Shown here: positions 1 through 10,213 of the stretch, piece after piece | Layout of the letters: every line of letters starts with the position of its first letter | How positions within the stretch are numbered: the first letter of the stretch is position 1 | Assembly: GCF_000312485.1 (NCBI RefSeq) | Contig: NZ_HE997643.1 | Span: 111,370-175,369, forward strand | From: Yersinia massiliensis CCUG 53443 | Lineage (GTDB): Bacteria > Pseudomonadota > Gammaproteobacteria > Enterobacterales > Enterobacteriaceae | Length of the DNA: 64,000 nt | Reading direction: 5' to 3' | Program-made: the position numbers and the translations under genes | Notes under the pieces: model-generated | Database searches by the model: none | What the model saw: the letters and a program-made list of their open reading frames with translations, nothing else | What the model was told of the DNA's origin: nothing

Positions 1-341
1 CGCGCTTCAGCTTTATCCCGCTTCAGTACTTTTACTTGCGCTAAGGTCAGGTTTTCAATGATGGATAAATGTGGGAAGAGTTCGAAATGCTGGAATACCA
101 TGCCGACTTTGGAACGCAGTTGCGCCAGATTGGTCCCTTTATCATTAACACCAATACCATTGACCGTAATGCTGCCTTTTTGAATGGGTTCCAGCCCATT
201 AACGGTTTTGATTAAGGTTGATTTACCTGAGCCCGAAGGGCCGCAGACCACCACGACCTCACCTTTTTTAACTTCGGTGGTGCAGTCAGACAGCACCTGA
301 AAGTGGCCGTACCACTTAGAAACATTTTTCAGGGAAATCAT
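1..341 (-). CDS. gltL: glutamate/aspartate ABC transporter ATPase GltL (partial, 3' end outside window)
   Basis: This is the ATP-hydrolysing subunit of the glutamate/aspartate importer, acting on the inner face of the cytoplasmic membrane. The reverse strand opens with ATG at 341 and reads [12 protein letters not shown], then the Walker A loop GPSGSGKST near residues 34-42 and the Q-loop stretch VGMVFQHFELFPHL. About 113 codons are present. The signature motif, Walker B and the C terminus lie beyond position 1. Its start codon shares one base with the gltK stop (TGATG), so translation is probably coupled. It is the last visible gene of gltIJKL. Family assignment is very safe and the substrate follows from the neighbouring gltI, gltJ and gltK. 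Confidence 0.95.
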   Translation of the reverse strand, partial: MISLKNVSKWYGHFQVLSDCTTEVKKGEVVVVCGPSGSGKSTLIKTVNGLEPIQKGSITVNGIGVNDKGTNLAQLRSKVGMVFQHFELFPHLSIIENLTLAQVKVLKRDKAEA

Positions 342-1015
342 CAAACAGTCCTTTTCTTCAAATAGTTAACCAGCATTGACGCGGAAATACTGATAACGAA
401 ATAAACTAAACCGGCAAACAGCACCATTTCGACCCGTGTACCGTCCCGTTCGCCGATGTTGGTGGCGGTACGGAAGAAGTCGGCCAGGCTAAGGACATAC
501 ACCAATGATGTATCCTGAAATAACACTATTCCCTGAGTTAACAGTAGCGGCACCATGGCGCGGAAGGCTTGTGGCAAAATAACCAATCTCATCGATTGGC
601 CCTGCGTCATACCTAACGCCAAGGCTGCAGAGGATTGCCCGCGGGAAATGCTTTGGATCCCCGCACGGATAATTTCTGAGTAGTAGGCCGCTTCAAACAG
701 CGAAAAGGCTACCATGGCGGAGATTAACCGAATATCAGTTTTTGGTGATAAGCCCAGCACATTTTGTAATAAGCTCGGGACCACCAGATAAAACCACAAC
801 AGCACCATGACCAACGGAATAGAGCGGAACACGTTGACATAGATGGTGGCAAACCAACTGATGGCTTTAATCGGTGATAGGCGCATGACGGCCAGAACCG
901 TACCCCATATTATCCCAAACACCACTGCAGTGATGGTTATCTTGGCGGTCACCACCAAGCCTTGCAGCAGGTAAGGAATGCTGGGGGCGATAGAACTCCA
1001 ATCAAATTCGTACAT
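341..1015 (-). CDS. gltK: glutamate/aspartate ABC transporter permease GltK
   Basis: This 224-residue inner-membrane permease forms the import channel with GltJ. It starts [16 protein letters not shown] and has the hydrophobic segments and the cytoplasmic EAA-type loop ([21 protein letters not shown]) of HisM/GltK-class amino-acid permeases. Length equals the E. coli protein. The start codon overlaps the gltJ stop by one base (TAATG) and its own stop overlaps the gltL start, giving tight coupling within the operon. No odd features are seen. Confidence 0.95.
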   Translation of the reverse strand: MYEFDWSSIAPSIPYLLQGLVVTAKITITAVVFGIIWGTVLAVMRLSPIKAISWFATIYVNVFRSIPLVMVLLWFYLVVPSLLQNVLGLSPKTDIRLISAMVAFSLFEAAYYSEIIRAGIQSISRGQSSAALALGMTQGQSMRLVILPQAFRAMVPLLLTQGIVLFQDTSLVYVLSLADFFRTATNIGERDGTRVEMVLFAGLVYFVISISASMLVNYLKKRTV

Positions 1016-1755
1016 TATTTACTCCCCAGATTGCCGGGTAACTGCACTTTCTTTTCAACTAATCGCATCACTAACATGATCACGGCGTTGATCAGCACAT
1101 AACCAAGAGTGATGGCGGTGAAAGACTCATAAGCGTGAGCTGAATAATCCAGCAATTTACCCGCTTGTGCCGCCATATCCACCAAACCGATCGTTGAGGC
1201 AATCGCCGAGTTTTTAACCAAGTTGACCATTTCAGAGGTCATCGGGGGAATAATCACTCGATAAGCATTGGGCAGCAAAACATAGCGATAGGTTTGTGGC
1301 AGGGTCAATCCCATCGCCAAACCCGCTGCTTTTTGACCACGGGGCAGGGATTGAATGGCAGCGCGTACTTGTTCACATACCCGCGCAGCAGTAAATAAGC
1401 CAAGGCAAATCATAGAGGAGAGGAAGAATTGGATATTGGGGTCTAATTCGCTTTTAAACCACATGCCAATATCGACCGGCAGAAGTTCAGGAACCACCAG
1501 ATACCAAGTAAAGAATTGCACAATCAGGGGAACGTTACGAAACAGTTCTACGTAACAAGTACCGATTCCTGACAGAATCCGATTGGGTACTGTTCTTAAA
1601 ATACCAAACAAAGAGCCGATAAAGAAAGCGATCACCCAAGCGCACAGTGACAACGCGACAGTGACTTGAAAGCCGGACCAAATCCAGCCGAGATAGGTAG
1701 TATTGCCGAAGGGGGCAGCTTGCAAAAAAACGCCCCAGTTCCAGTCTATTGACAT
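1015..1755 (-). CDS. gltJ: glutamate/aspartate ABC transporter permease GltJ
   Basis: This is the second permease half of the glutamate/aspartate importer, 246 residues, starting [19 protein letters not shown]. It has several transmembrane segments and a conserved permease loop ([18 protein letters not shown]). A ribosome binding site (AAGGGAG) precedes the ATG. It is separated from gltI by 177 bases containing a terminator-like hairpin, which would let the binding protein be made in excess over the membrane subunits. That arrangement is usual in this operon. Confidence 0.95.
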   Translation of the reverse strand: MSIDWNWGVFLQAAPFGNTTYLGWIWSGFQVTVALSLCAWVIAFFIGSLFGILRTVPNRILSGIGTCYVELFRNVPLIVQFFTWYLVVPELLPVDIGMWFKSELDPNIQFFLSSMICLGLFTAARVCEQVRAAIQSLPRGQKAAGLAMGLTLPQTYRYVLLPNAYRVIIPPMTSEMVNLVKNSAIASTIGLVDMAAQAGKLLDYSAHAYESFTAITLGYVLINAVIMLVMRLVEKKVQLPGNLGSK

Positions 1756-1833
1756 AACGAACTCCCTTAAAAGGATGGATAAGCCATCCTGATGACTGAT
1801 GATTCAATGCGTTTCGGCTTCCCGAGAGGTAAC

Positions 1834-1866
1834 AAAAAAAGGCGGAGTGGGGAACGGCCACCCCGC
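1834..1866 (-). terminator. attenuator/terminator hairpin between gltI and gltJ
   Basis: Read on the minus strand, a 9-bp stem (GCGGGGTGG paired with CCACTCCGC, one G-U pair) is followed by C and seven T residues. This is a good intrinsic terminator placed after gltI and before gltJ, so only part of the transcripts should continue into gltJKL. Confidence 0.8.
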
Positions 1867-1935
1867 AGTCAATTACCCAATCGGTCCATCATCAATCAGT
1901 AGGGCAGGCAAGGCCCGCCCTGATTATTATTTTTA
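1834..1935 (-). ncRNA. sroC: SroC-like sRNA region downstream of gltI (candidate)
   Basis: In E. coli and Salmonella the sRNA SroC is cut from the gltI-gltJ intercistronic region, ends at a terminator hairpin there, and acts as a sponge for GcvB. This window has the same position, a first stem-loop (AGGGCGGGC...GCCTGCCCT, 1901-1922) and a U-tailed terminator (1834-1866). I infer an SroC equivalent from position and structure. I did not verify base pairing to GcvB, and the 5' end is unknown and may lie inside gltI. Confidence 0.35.
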
Positions 1936-2862
1936 GTTCAATGCTTTATCGTTAGGTGCTTTGAACAGCGCCTTCATTTCGTCTGACAGTGAGAAATTCA
2001 GGTTAAGATTTTTAGGTGGAATTGGGTTTTTGAACCAGCGGTCAAATGACTTTTCAGCCACACCCGAGGTTTGTGCTGTTGCGATGGTTTCATCCAATAA
2101 TGCTTTGAACGCAGGGTCATCTTTACGCAGCATGCAACCGTAAGCTTCTTGAGATTGTGGCGTACCGACGATCTCCCATTGATCAGGTTTCTTCGCCTTG
2201 GCACGTTCGCCAGCCAGCAGTGCGTCATCCATCATAAATGCAACGGCACGGCCACTTTCCAAAGTACGGAAGGAGTCTCCGTGGTCTTTAGCGCTGATGA
2301 TGCGCATATTCAATTTATCTTTCTCATTCAGTTTGTTCAGCAGAACTTCAGACGTTGTACCAGAAGTGACAACTACTGTTTTATCTGCTAAATCTTTGAA
2401 ATCTTTAATGTCAGAACCTTTTTTGGTCAGCAAACGGGTACCGACAACAAAAATGGTGTTAGAAAACGCGGCTTGTTTCTGACGTTCCAGATTGTTGGTG
2501 GTAGAACCACACTCGAAATCAAAAGTCCCGTTTTGCAGTAATGGAATACGGTTCTGTGATGTGATCGGAATCAGTTTTACCTGTAAATCAGGCGCATTGA
2601 GTTTTTTCTTAACGGCATCGACGATCAGATTAGAATAATCTTGTGAATAACCAACGACTTTCTGTTGATTATCATAATATGAGAATGGAACGGAAGACTC
2701 ACGGTGGCCGACCACAATAACGCCACTGTCTTTAATCTTCTTCAAGGTGTCAGCGGAGGCTGCCGCTTTTTCTGCGGGTTGTGCTGCCGCTTCTTCTGCT
2801 TGGGCAACGCTACTTGCCATCCCAGCTAACAGTAGCGCTAACGCCAATTTACGCATATGCAT
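1933..2862 (-). CDS. gltI: glutamate/aspartate periplasmic binding protein GltI
   Basis: This periplasmic solute-binding protein captures glutamate and aspartate for GltJKL. It has 309 residues and begins MHMRKLALALLLAGMASS, a typical signal peptide with likely cleavage after the AQA near residue 22. The mature part contains VGHRESSVPFSYYDNQQKV, close to the E. coli protein, and ends NDKALN. A second in-frame ATG two codons downstream (MRKLAL) is an alternative start. The Shine-Dalgarno AAAGGAG lies just upstream. The leader carries C/A-rich GcvB-type motifs, annotated separately. Confidence 0.96.
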   Translation of the reverse strand: MHMRKLALALLLAGMASSVAQAEEAAAQPAEKAAASADTLKKIKDSGVIVVGHRESSVPFSYYDNQQKVVGYSQDYSNLIVDAVKKKLNAPDLQVKLIPITSQNRIPLLQNGTFDFECGSTTNNLERQKQAAFSNTIFVVGTRLLTKKGSDIKDFKDLADKTVVVTSGTTSEVLLNKLNEKDKLNMRIISAKDHGDSFRTLESGRAVAFMMDDALLAGERAKAKKPDQWEIVGTPQSQEAYGCMLRKDDPAFKALLDETIATAQTSGVAEKSFDRWFKNPIPPKNLNLNFSLSDEMKALFKAPNDKALN

Positions 2863-2875
2863 GGTCCAACTCCTT

Positions 2876-2906
2876 TGCTGTTGTTTTATTACTTAATGTT
2901 GTGTTT
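2876..2906 (-). promoter_or_regulatory. C/A-rich GcvB target-like segment in the gltI leader
   Basis: The gltI leader, read on the minus strand, contains AAACACAACAT and AAAACAACAGC a few bases before the AAAGGAG ribosome binding site. The sRNA GcvB uses a GU-rich seed to bind CACAACA-like sites, and gltI is a known GcvB target in Salmonella. The motif is seen directly. Regulation is inferred. Confidence 0.5.
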
Positions 2907-3466
2907 AAAAACAATGTTATACGAATTATTTTATACAAAAGGTCATACAAAAAGGTGATACAAAAAAACAGTGTTCAGCTAAATGGTTAGACGAAAAATC
3001 GTTTGTCTTGTTTTAGCGGTACAACCACCGATGTTTTGTTGGTTAACGCTCGATTTTCGCTGTTACTTGTATCAGATTATCTTTAAAAAATAGCAAAATG
3101 TTATGTAAATGATGAATAAATGTTTGTTTTTTGAGACGTAAATCGCACCAAATAGAGGCAATAAAACACCGATGCACCTCTGCGGTGCGTGTTGTGCCCT
3201 ATAAATGTGCGAACAAAAAACTGAAATATTGCATGTTAAACTCATCTTTGCGCGACGGTGGCGGTCATACCCAACAATGGCTAAAGGGCTGGCAGGTCTT
3301 CGCAAGCAGCTAACATTTCATATTAAGAATTAATGCAAGGTCTGTGCCAGACGCGATGCAACAAGAGGGATAAAATAGCAGGATAAAGCCCTACAGATTG
3401 AGGGCTTTCGGTGACAAATTGGGGAAGGTGAACGAATCAGTCGCCAAGCAGTGACTGATACTAGGA
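2907..3466. other. gene-free stretch between gltI and the PPOX gene
   Basis: This 560-base AT-rich stretch should hold the gltI promoter (reading left). Short open frames on both strands have no ribosome binding site or recognisable family. The only clear structure is the hairpin at 3385-3408. Confidence 0.5.
3385..3408 (-). terminator. stem-loop downstream of the PPOX gene
   Basis: AAAGCCCT and AGGGCTTT form an 8-bp stem about 60 bases past the stop of the minus-strand PPOX gene. The T tract is short (TTTATCC), so it is a modest terminator. Confidence 0.55.
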
Positions 3467-4051
3467 TCAGCTTAGCTCATGATTATTGAGTGCCAGATGC
3501 GCTTTAAACACCGCTAATGCGGTTGGGATATCTTCTTTCCCAACATGTTTTTCTGGATTCCATAGGTCAGCAAAGGTAATCGCACGACCGCAATGGATAA
3601 ATACCTCGTCCACTTCAATCACTAATACACTGCAGGCGGGATGGCCGTTTTGGCTAAAGCGTTGACAAAGCTCAGGATCAACTGAAATCTTTGCGCGGCC
3701 ATTCACGCGAAAACCTTCGGTCCAACCGGGGATCAGGAACAGAATACCGATTAATGGGTTATGCAGTAGATTGCGTATACCATCAAGGCGATTATTCCCC
3801 GGACGGTCTGGCAACATCAGCGTTTTGCTGTCTTGCACGTGAATAAACCCAGGTTCCCCACCTTTAGGCGAACAGTCTATTCCGTTGACTCCCTGCGTAC
3901 CTAATACGGCAAACGGAGCGGCAGCGATCAGTTTTTGGGCATAATCATCAATATGATCAATCTGTTTTTTCAACACATTCTTATTGGGCAGTGCGTAATG
4001 CTCGCTTAATTGGGCTTCACTGGTCAGGATAAATTCAGGTTTCAATGGCAT
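3467..4051 (-). CDS. pyridoxamine 5'-phosphate oxidase-fold FMN-binding protein
   Basis: A 194-residue cytosolic protein of the PPOX split-barrel fold, closest to the MSMEG_1061-type FMN-dependent flavoproteins. Seen motifs are CSPKGGEPGF (about residues 60-70), LPDRPGNNRLDGIRNLLHNP and GFRVNGRAKIS, which in this family line the flavin pocket. The conserved RAITFADLW near the C terminus also fits. The substrate is unknown and I would not call it PdxH. It stands alone between gltI and lnt, which are closer together in E. coli, so this is an accessory insertion into a conserved neighbourhood. Confidence 0.8.
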   Translation of the reverse strand: MPLKPEFILTSEAQLSEHYALPNKNVLKKQIDHIDDYAQKLIAAAPFAVLGTQGVNGIDCSPKGGEPGFIHVQDSKTLMLPDRPGNNRLDGIRNLLHNPLIGILFLIPGWTEGFRVNGRAKISVDPELCQRFSQNGHPACSVLVIEVDEVFIHCGRAITFADLWNPEKHVGKEDIPTALAVFKAHLALNNHELS

Positions 4052-4175
4052 AACATTCTCAATTTTAACTTCATTGCTGGCCCTTTATCGTTGAGGTTGT
4101 TGATAGGTCGAAAGCACATCACGATTGACTCGCTTACGCCCATCAGCAACGCCCACTAAGTAGAGCCTATATAGG

Positions 4176-5723
4176 TTATTTTTTATCTGCTCGGCAACGT
4201 ATCGCACGGTACAGGGTGGCAGCACCTAGAACCAATGTGATTAACCACATCGGCCATGAACCGAAGCGTGCATAAGGTGTGACGCCCGTTGTTGGTGTCA
4301 CTTTTACGTCCAGCACTTGCTGAGTAAATTGCGGGATCTGTGCTAACACTTCACCACTTGGGCCAACCGCAGCGGTAATGCCATTGTTGGTGCTGCGCAG
4401 CAGTGGTCGACCTAACTCAAGTGCGCGCATACGTGCCATCTGGAAATGCTGCCACGGCCCAATAGAGTGACCGAACCATGCATCGTTTGAGATAGTCAGC
4501 AGGAAATTTGTATCAGGATTAAAGTTATCCCTAACCTGTTGACCTAGCACGATTTCATAGCAAATCGCTGCTGTCAGGTTAAATCCGGCCACATTGAGCT
4601 GTGGCTGAACATAATTCCCCCGGCTAAACGACGACATGGGTAAGTCAAAGAAAGGGGCCAGCGGGCGAAGCAGCGATTCCAATGGCACAAATTCACCAAA
4701 GGGCACGAGATGGTGTTTGCTATATCGATTGGGGGTAGGGTATTGGTATGGCGTTTCCCCACCCAACACAATAATGCTGTTAAAGAAGTGATAGCCTTTG
4801 CCTTCAGGGCGAGGTTTAGCATCAACAATACCGGTGATCAAACTGCTGTGATTTGCGCGCATCAGGCTATCAACCATGGTGAGGAAGGGAGCCTGATCGG
4901 TTTCAATATCGGGAATGGCTGATTCTGGCCATATAATGATGGGCGCTTTGCCCATAAATGGACGAGTTTCATCCATATAAATTTGTAGTGTCGCGAGCAA
5001 GACCTTAGGGTCCCACTTCAATGACTGAGCAATATTACCTTGTACCATGGCAATATTAACGGCGCGTTCAGGCTCTGGTGTGAACCATTGCAATTGGCGC
5101 AGTGGCCACGGTAACAATAGCAGCGCTAGCGCAATAACGGCGGCAACAATACGTCGCTGATAGCACGCATAGACCAGTAGCCCACTGATTGCCATCAACA
5201 TAAAAGTGATGCCATCGACGCCGAGAATCGGCGCAATTCCTCGCAATGGGCCATTAATTTGGCTATAGCCAAATTGTAGCCACGGGAAACCAGTGAGCAC
5301 CCAGCCACGTAAGAATTCGGTCAATTGCCACACTACAGGTGCAGCAATGGCGAGCCGCCACCACGTTGTTTTCGGGCATACACGCGCTAATACACCGGCA
5401 AACAGCATCGTGTAGAGCGAGAGATATGCCGCGAGGAGTACAACGAGGAAAATATTGATTGCCGTCGGCATACCGCCAAATTCGGAAATGCTGACATACA
5501 CCCAGTTAATCCCAGTGCCGAACAGCCCCATTCCCCAACAAAACCCAATAAATGCGGCTTGTTTAGTGCTGCGATTCAGTGTCAGGCTGAGTAAGCCAAA
5601 AAGTGACACGATAGCCGCAGGCCAATGATCAAATGGCGAATAAGCCAGCGTACCGCAGGCACCAAAAAATAGCGCCAGTAGGGCGCGAACCCACTGGCGT
5701 TGCAAGTATGAAGCGTTAGGCAT
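4176..5723 (-). CDS. lnt: apolipoprotein N-acyltransferase Lnt
   Basis: Lnt adds the third acyl chain to the N-terminal cysteine of lipoproteins at the periplasmic face of the inner membrane. The chosen start (ATG at 5723, [10 protein letters not shown]) gives 515 residues, aligns with the E. coli N terminus and lies just after the corC stop. A longer frame to 5762 would overlap corC. An N-terminal block of transmembrane helices is followed by the nitrilase-like domain with the expected catalytic Glu ([10 protein letters not shown]), Lys ([11 protein letters not shown]) and Cys ([10 protein letters not shown]). It is the last gene of ybeZ-ybeY-corC-lnt. Confidence 0.95.
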   Translation of the reverse strand: MPNASYLQRQWVRALLALFFGACGTLAYSPFDHWPAAIVSLFGLLSLTLNRSTKQAAFIGFCWGMGLFGTGINWVYVSISEFGGMPTAINIFLVVLLAAYLSLYTMLFAGVLARVCPKTTWWRLAIAAPVVWQLTEFLRGWVLTGFPWLQFGYSQINGPLRGIAPILGVDGITFMLMAISGLLVYACYQRRIVAAVIALALLLLPWPLRQLQWFTPEPERAVNIAMVQGNIAQSLKWDPKVLLATLQIYMDETRPFMGKAPIIIWPESAIPDIETDQAPFLTMVDSLMRANHSSLITGIVDAKPRPEGKGYHFFNSIIVLGGETPYQYPTPNRYSKHHLVPFGEFVPLESLLRPLAPFFDLPMSSFSRGNYVQPQLNVAGFNLTAAICYEIVLGQQVRDNFNPDTNFLLTISNDAWFGHSIGPWQHFQMARMRALELGRPLLRSTNNGITAAVGPSGEVLAQIPQFTQQVLDVKVTPTTGVTPYARFGSWPMWLITLVLGAATLYRAIRCRADKK

Positions 5724-5730
5724 CGAGGAT

Positions 5731-6609
5731 TTATTCTTCCAGTTTGGGTTGCGGAGCATCATCCGGGATTTTTACATGCACCTGAATGATACGTCGGCTA
5801 TCCGCCATGGCAACTTTAAATAAGTAACCTTCAATTTCAATGGTTTCACCTCGGGATGGTAAATGGCCGAAAGCTTGCATGACCAAACCACCAATGGTGT
5901 CCACTTCATCGTCGCTGAAATGGGTGTCGAACACTTCATTGAAATCTTCAATTTGGGTCAACGCACGGATCGTGTAGGTGTGCCGACTGAGTTGACGAAT
6001 ATCTCTATCTTCTTCATCGTCATACTCATCTTCTATTTCGCCAACGATCAGCTCAAGAATATCTTCAATGGTTACCAGCCCTGAAACACCACCAAACTCA
6101 TCAATGACGATGGCCATGTGATAGCGTTGAGAACGAAACTCCTTCAGCATCCGATCGACACGCTTACTTTCAGGTACCACTATTGCGGGCCGTAAGACTT
6201 TATCGATGCTAAATGGCTCAGAATCTGTGCGCATAAACGGCAGCAAATCCTTAGCCATCAGGATACCCTCGATGTGATCTTTATCTTCGCTGATCACAGG
6301 GAAGCGGGAGTGAGCAGATTCGATAATCACATCCAAACACTCATCCAGCGTTTGATTACGCTTTAATGTGACCATCTGAGAGCGGGGGATCATAATGTCC
6401 CTCACGCGCTGTTCGGCGATATCCATCACGCCTTCCAGCATGTCTCGGGTATCGGGATCGATCAGATCGTTCTGCTCAGAATCACGGATAAGCTCTACCA
6501 GATCACCACGGTTTTTAGGTTCGCCGTGAAATAATTGGTTAAGGATAAGAGTAAAAAACCCTTTCTTGGGACTGGGGCTATCATTGTTTTGTGAGTGGTC
6601 GTCGCTCAT
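5731..6609 (-). CDS. corC: CorC/YbeX, CBS-domain protein linked to magnesium efflux and ribosome function
   Basis: A 292-residue soluble protein starting [18 protein letters not shown]. It contains paired CBS domains (about residues 70-190, including [10 protein letters not shown] and [17 protein letters not shown]), an acidic linker ([13 protein letters not shown]) and the CorC_HlyC transporter-associated domain at the C terminus ([13 protein letters not shown]). In E. coli it is tied to Mg/Co efflux and, more recently, to ribosome maturation. It lies 7 bases before the lnt start. Confidence 0.93.
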   Translation of the reverse strand: MSDDHSQNNDSPSPKKGFFTLILNQLFHGEPKNRGDLVELIRDSEQNDLIDPDTRDMLEGVMDIAEQRVRDIMIPRSQMVTLKRNQTLDECLDVIIESAHSRFPVISEDKDHIEGILMAKDLLPFMRTDSEPFSIDKVLRPAIVVPESKRVDRMLKEFRSQRYHMAIVIDEFGGVSGLVTIEDILELIVGEIEDEYDDEEDRDIRQLSRHTYTIRALTQIEDFNEVFDTHFSDDEVDTIGGLVMQAFGHLPSRGETIEIEGYLFKVAMADSRRIIQVHVKIPDDAPQPKLEE

Positions 6610-6724
6610 GGCGTTTTAGTTAAGTTTACCTATGTTGGTTTTTATTGTTATCGGCAGCGGTAGACTCACACCGCCGACAGTTTTTCACTTACCCTTTAGA
6701 TGATTTAGACCTAATAGGGTGGAT

Positions 6725-7198
6725 TTATTCGGGGTCTTTCTCTGAAATATAGGGATCTGGATAACCCAAACTTTGCATAATTTCAGTCTCAATCGACTCC
6801 ATTTCTTCAGCTTCATCGTCAACGATGTGGTCATACCCTAGCAGATGGAGACTACCGTGAACAACCATATGCGCCCAATGAGCAAAGAGTGCTTTATCTT
6901 GCTCGATAGCTTCTTGCTCAACCACCTGACGACAAATGATTAAATCACCCAAAAGTGGCAGTTCAATTTCAGGTGGAGCCTCAAAAGGGAAAGACAACAC
7001 ATTGGTTGATTTGTCTTTGCCACGATAGGTCAAATTTAATTCATGACTTTCTGCTTCATCCACTATACGGATAGTGACTTCAGAGACGTCTTGAAACTGA
7101 GGTAACACCGCTTCTAACCAATGCTGAAAATCAGTTTCTGCCGGCAAACCTTGGCTGTCGGCGCAGGCAATTTGTAAATCAAGTATGACTTGGCTCAC
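6725..7198 (-). CDS. ybeY: endoribonuclease YbeY (16S rRNA 3' maturation)
   Basis: A 157-residue single-domain metalloenzyme. The zinc motif [11 protein letters not shown] (about residues 115-125) is intact, with three histidines in HxxxHxxxxxH spacing. YbeY takes part in 16S rRNA 3'-end processing and ribosome quality control. Its start overlaps the ybeZ stop by four bases (ATGA type), so the two are co-translated. An intergenic gap of about 115 bases follows before corC. Confidence 0.95.
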   Translation of the reverse strand: MSQVILDLQIACADSQGLPAETDFQHWLEAVLPQFQDVSEVTIRIVDEAESHELNLTYRGKDKSTNVLSFPFEAPPEIELPLLGDLIICRQVVEQEAIEQDKALFAHWAHMVVHGSLHLLGYDHIVDDEAEEMESIETEIMQSLGYPDPYISEKDPE

Positions 7199-8268
7199 GG
7201 TGCCTCCTGTTCAGATGGGGTGTGACTTTCCCGCTTACGCTGTTCGGCGATGGCCTCTTTGCGTTTTTGTTCCGCCGCTTCCCATGCTTCATAGGCAATA
7301 ACCACCTGAGCAACCACAGGGTGACGCACCACATCTTCACTGTGGAAGAAGTTAAAGCTTAATTCTTCGACCCCAGAGAGCACTTCTATGGCGTGGCTTA
7401 AACCTGATTTCTGGTGGCGAGGTAAGTCTGTTTGCGTGATATCACCGGTTATCACCGCTTTTGAGTTGAAGCCCATCCGGGTTAGGAACATTTTCATCTG
7501 TTCGATGGTCGTGTTCTGGCTCTCATCCAAAATGATAAACGCGTCATTCAACGTACGGCCACGCATGTAGGCCAGTGGTGCCACTTCAATCACGTTGCGT
7601 TCAATCAGTTTTTCAACCCGCTCGAAGCCTAGCATTTCAAATAAGGCGTCATACAGTGGGCGCAGATAAGGGTCCACTTTCTGGCTCAGATCGCCAGGCA
7701 AGAAACCCAGTTTTTCACCGGCTTCAACGGCAGGGCGAGTCAGTAAGATACGCCGGACATTCTGACGCTCTAACGCATCGACTGCCGCAGCAACCGCCAG
7801 ATAAGTTTTACCCGTACCGGCAGGGCCAATCCCGAAAGTGATATCGTGATCGAGAATGTTTGCGATGTACTGTGCTTGATTAGGCGTTCGTGGTTTGACC
7901 ATCCCGCGCTTAGTCCGGATATTTACGGCTTTACCGTAATCCGGCACACTTTCGGCAGTTTGCTCCAAAACACGGCTCTCTTTGACCGCGAGATGGATAT
8001 CTTCTGGCGAAATATCAGGGATCACACCCCGAATAGGCGCAGTATCAACATACAGATGGCGCAGAATATCTGCCGCTGCAACCACGCAGAGATTCTTACC
8101 GACTAACTTGAAACGGTTATCACGGCGATTAATTTCAATCCCTAATCGGCGCTCCAACTGCTTAATGTTGTCATCAAAAGGGCCGCATAAACTCAGCAAA
8201 CGCTGATTATCGGCGGGTTCCAGCAAGATTTCTTGTGTCACGACGTGCAAACTGTTTCTCTGAGTCAC
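7195..8268 (-). CDS. ybeZ: PhoH-like ATPase YbeZ (PhoL)
   Basis: A 357-residue cytosolic P-loop ATPase of the PhoH family. Walker [12 protein letters not shown] is near residue 150 and Walker [12 protein letters not shown] near 245, with [17 protein letters not shown] between them. It is thought to act with YbeY in RNA processing. The start [18 protein letters not shown] suits the family length of about 350. It heads the ybeZYX-lnt group, 233 bases downstream of miaB. Confidence 0.94.
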   Translation of the reverse strand: MTQRNSLHVVTQEILLEPADNQRLLSLCGPFDDNIKQLERRLGIEINRRDNRFKLVGKNLCVVAAADILRHLYVDTAPIRGVIPDISPEDIHLAVKESRVLEQTAESVPDYGKAVNIRTKRGMVKPRTPNQAQYIANILDHDITFGIGPAGTGKTYLAVAAAVDALERQNVRRILLTRPAVEAGEKLGFLPGDLSQKVDPYLRPLYDALFEMLGFERVEKLIERNVIEVAPLAYMRGRTLNDAFIILDESQNTTIEQMKMFLTRMGFNSKAVITGDITQTDLPRHQKSGLSHAIEVLSGVEELSFNFFHSEDVVRHPVVAQVVIAYEAWEAAEQKRKEAIAEQRKRESHTPSEQEAP

Positions 8269-8442
8269 TGCATTCCTCTGGGTAAATCATTCATTGGTAT
8301 AACGTCAATCATACATGTCATTCAGTCATTATTCATGGTGCATGAGACAGACGCAAGTTTACTGCTTCCGTCGCCCATTCAAATAGCGGTCCTTGATCAG
8401 CGCAACTTAAAAAATCAAAATCTGCGCAATGCGCCGCTAAAT

Positions 8443-8474
8443 TAAAATAGGCACTGATAATCCAGTGCCTATTT
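8443..8474 (-). terminator. hairpin terminator after miaB
   Basis: On the minus strand AAATAGGCACTG pairs with CAGTGCCTATTTT around a short loop, with AT-rich flanks, about 30 bases past the miaB stop. Partial read-through into ybeZ remains possible. Confidence 0.7.
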
Positions 8475-8501
8475 ATGCGAGCTTACTCGAGTAAATGGCT
8501 A

Positions 8502-9926
8502 TCAGGGCTGATACAGACCGACGCCGATTTCATTCTCTTTACGCGTACGAGCAATCACTGATTGTGGTGATTCATGTACACGCAAATCCATTTGGTCTTC
8601 GGTACGTAGCAAGATACCGCGTAGCGAACTGGCATAAACGTCAACAATCTCCACATCAACGAATTTACCAATCATGTCCGGCGTTCCCTCAAAATTGACC
8701 ACGCGATTATTTTCAGTTCGCCCAGCCAATTCCATCGCATTTTTACGCGAGGGGGCTTCTACCAAAATACGTTGTACGCTGCCCACCATCTCACGACTGA
8801 TTTCCATGGCTTGCTGAATAATGCGTTGCTGCAAGATGTGCAGCCGCTGCTTTTTCTCTTCATCCGAAACGTCGTCTGGAAGATCTGCTGCTGGCGTACC
8901 AGGGCGCGAAGAGTAAATAAAGCTGTAGCTAGTATCAAAACGGATATCTGCGACCAGTTTCATGGTCTGCTCAAAATCTTGCTGAGTCTCGCCGGGGAAG
9001 CCAATAATAAAATCAGAGCTAATTTGGATATTGGGGCGTGCCTGACGCAGTTTGCGAATGATGGATTTATATTCTAATGCCGTATGCGCGCGTTTCATCA
9101 TTGTTAAGATGCGGTCAGAACCACTTTGCACGGGGAGGTGCAAGAAACTGACTAGCTCAGGCGTATCGCGGTATACATCGATGATGTCATCGGTAAATTC
9201 AATGGGATGGCTGGTGGTAAAACGCACGCGGTCAATACCGTCAATCGCGGCGACCAGTCGCAATAATTCGGCAAAGCTACAGATATCGCCATCATAGGTA
9301 GCGCCGCGGTAGGCATTTACATTTTGACCCAGCAGATTCACTTCTCGCACACCTTGATCTGCTAACTGCGCTATCTCAAATAGAACATCGTCACTTGGGC
9401 GGCTGACCTCTTCACCACGGGTATAAGGGACCACGCAGAAAGTACAGTATTTGTTGCAGCCTTCCATGATGGAGACAAACGCGGTTGGGCCTTCAGCGCG
9501 AGGTTCGGGGAGGCGGTCAAATTTTTCAATTTCAGGGAAACTGATATCCACCACTGAGCTATTTGTACCTTGGACGTGGTTGATCATTTCTGGCAAGCGG
9601 TGCAGGGTTTGTGGCCCGAAAATAATATCAACACAGGGGGCGCGCTGACGCAAATGGTCCCCTTCCTGTGAGGCCACGCAACCGCCAACGCCAATGATTA
9701 GCCCTGGATTTTTCTCTTTGAGTAATTTCCAGTGCCCGAGCAGGCTAAATACTTTTTCTTGGGCTTTCTCACGAATGGAGCAGGTGTTCAACAGCAGTAA
9801 GTCAGCTTCTTCGGGGATGTCAGTCAACTGGTAACCATGGGTGCTAGCCAACAAATCAACCATTTTAGATGAATCATACTCATTCATCTGGCAGCCCCAT
9901 GTTTTGATATGCAGTTTTTTCGTCAT
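8502..9926 (-). CDS. miaB: tRNA-2-methylthio-N6-dimethylallyladenosine synthase MiaB
   Basis: MiaB is a radical-SAM methylthiotransferase that adds a 2-methylthio group to i6A37 of tRNAs. The start [17 protein letters not shown] at 9926 matches E. coli and gives 474 residues; upstream in-frame starts lack family support. The auxiliary 4Fe-4S cysteines are in [15 protein letters not shown] and GGCVASQ. The radical-SAM CxxxCxxC is in [14 protein letters not shown], and a TRAM domain closes the protein. It is divergently oriented from ubiF, as in E. coli. Confidence 0.96.
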   Translation of the reverse strand: MTKKLHIKTWGCQMNEYDSSKMVDLLASTHGYQLTDIPEEADLLLLNTCSIREKAQEKVFSLLGHWKLLKEKNPGLIIGVGGCVASQEGDHLRQRAPCVDIIFGPQTLHRLPEMINHVQGTNSSVVDISFPEIEKFDRLPEPRAEGPTAFVSIMEGCNKYCTFCVVPYTRGEEVSRPSDDVLFEIAQLADQGVREVNLLGQNVNAYRGATYDGDICSFAELLRLVAAIDGIDRVRFTTSHPIEFTDDIIDVYRDTPELVSFLHLPVQSGSDRILTMMKRAHTALEYKSIIRKLRQARPNIQISSDFIIGFPGETQQDFEQTMKLVADIRFDTSYSFIYSSRPGTPAADLPDDVSDEEKKQRLHILQQRIIQQAMEISREMVGSVQRILVEAPSRKNAMELAGRTENNRVVNFEGTPDMIGKFVDVEIVDVYASSLRGILLRTEDQMDLRVHESPQSVIARTRKENEIGVGLYQP

Positions 9927-10213
9927 TGGATTAGTCATCATAAAAGTCACATCGTGCGGCACAGTATTCCATGCCGTGTATTGCAAGTGAGCATAGTGTC
10001 TTGCAAGTGAATTGAGTGTTGCGAGTATCGCAATCGGATAGTGGGTAGCACGAAGGCTCAGTCATTGAAGGGTATTGTAGTCATTTGGCAGTGCGATGAC
10101 CACCGCATAACGGCTTACTTATTCTGATGGGTGATGAAAAATCCGGTAAACTGCATCGGATAAATTATATTGCCAGTGTGGGCATAAACTTAACTTTATA
10201 AAGCGTAGCCAAA

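Noticed and set aside
1535-1861. 108-codon minus-strand ORF overlapping gltJ
   Set aside because: It crosses the attenuator hairpin and the real gltJ start in another frame; no family features.
3131-3313. Short ORF upstream of gltI on the plus strand
   Set aside because: No ribosome binding site, no recognisable family, and it lies in the gltI promoter region.
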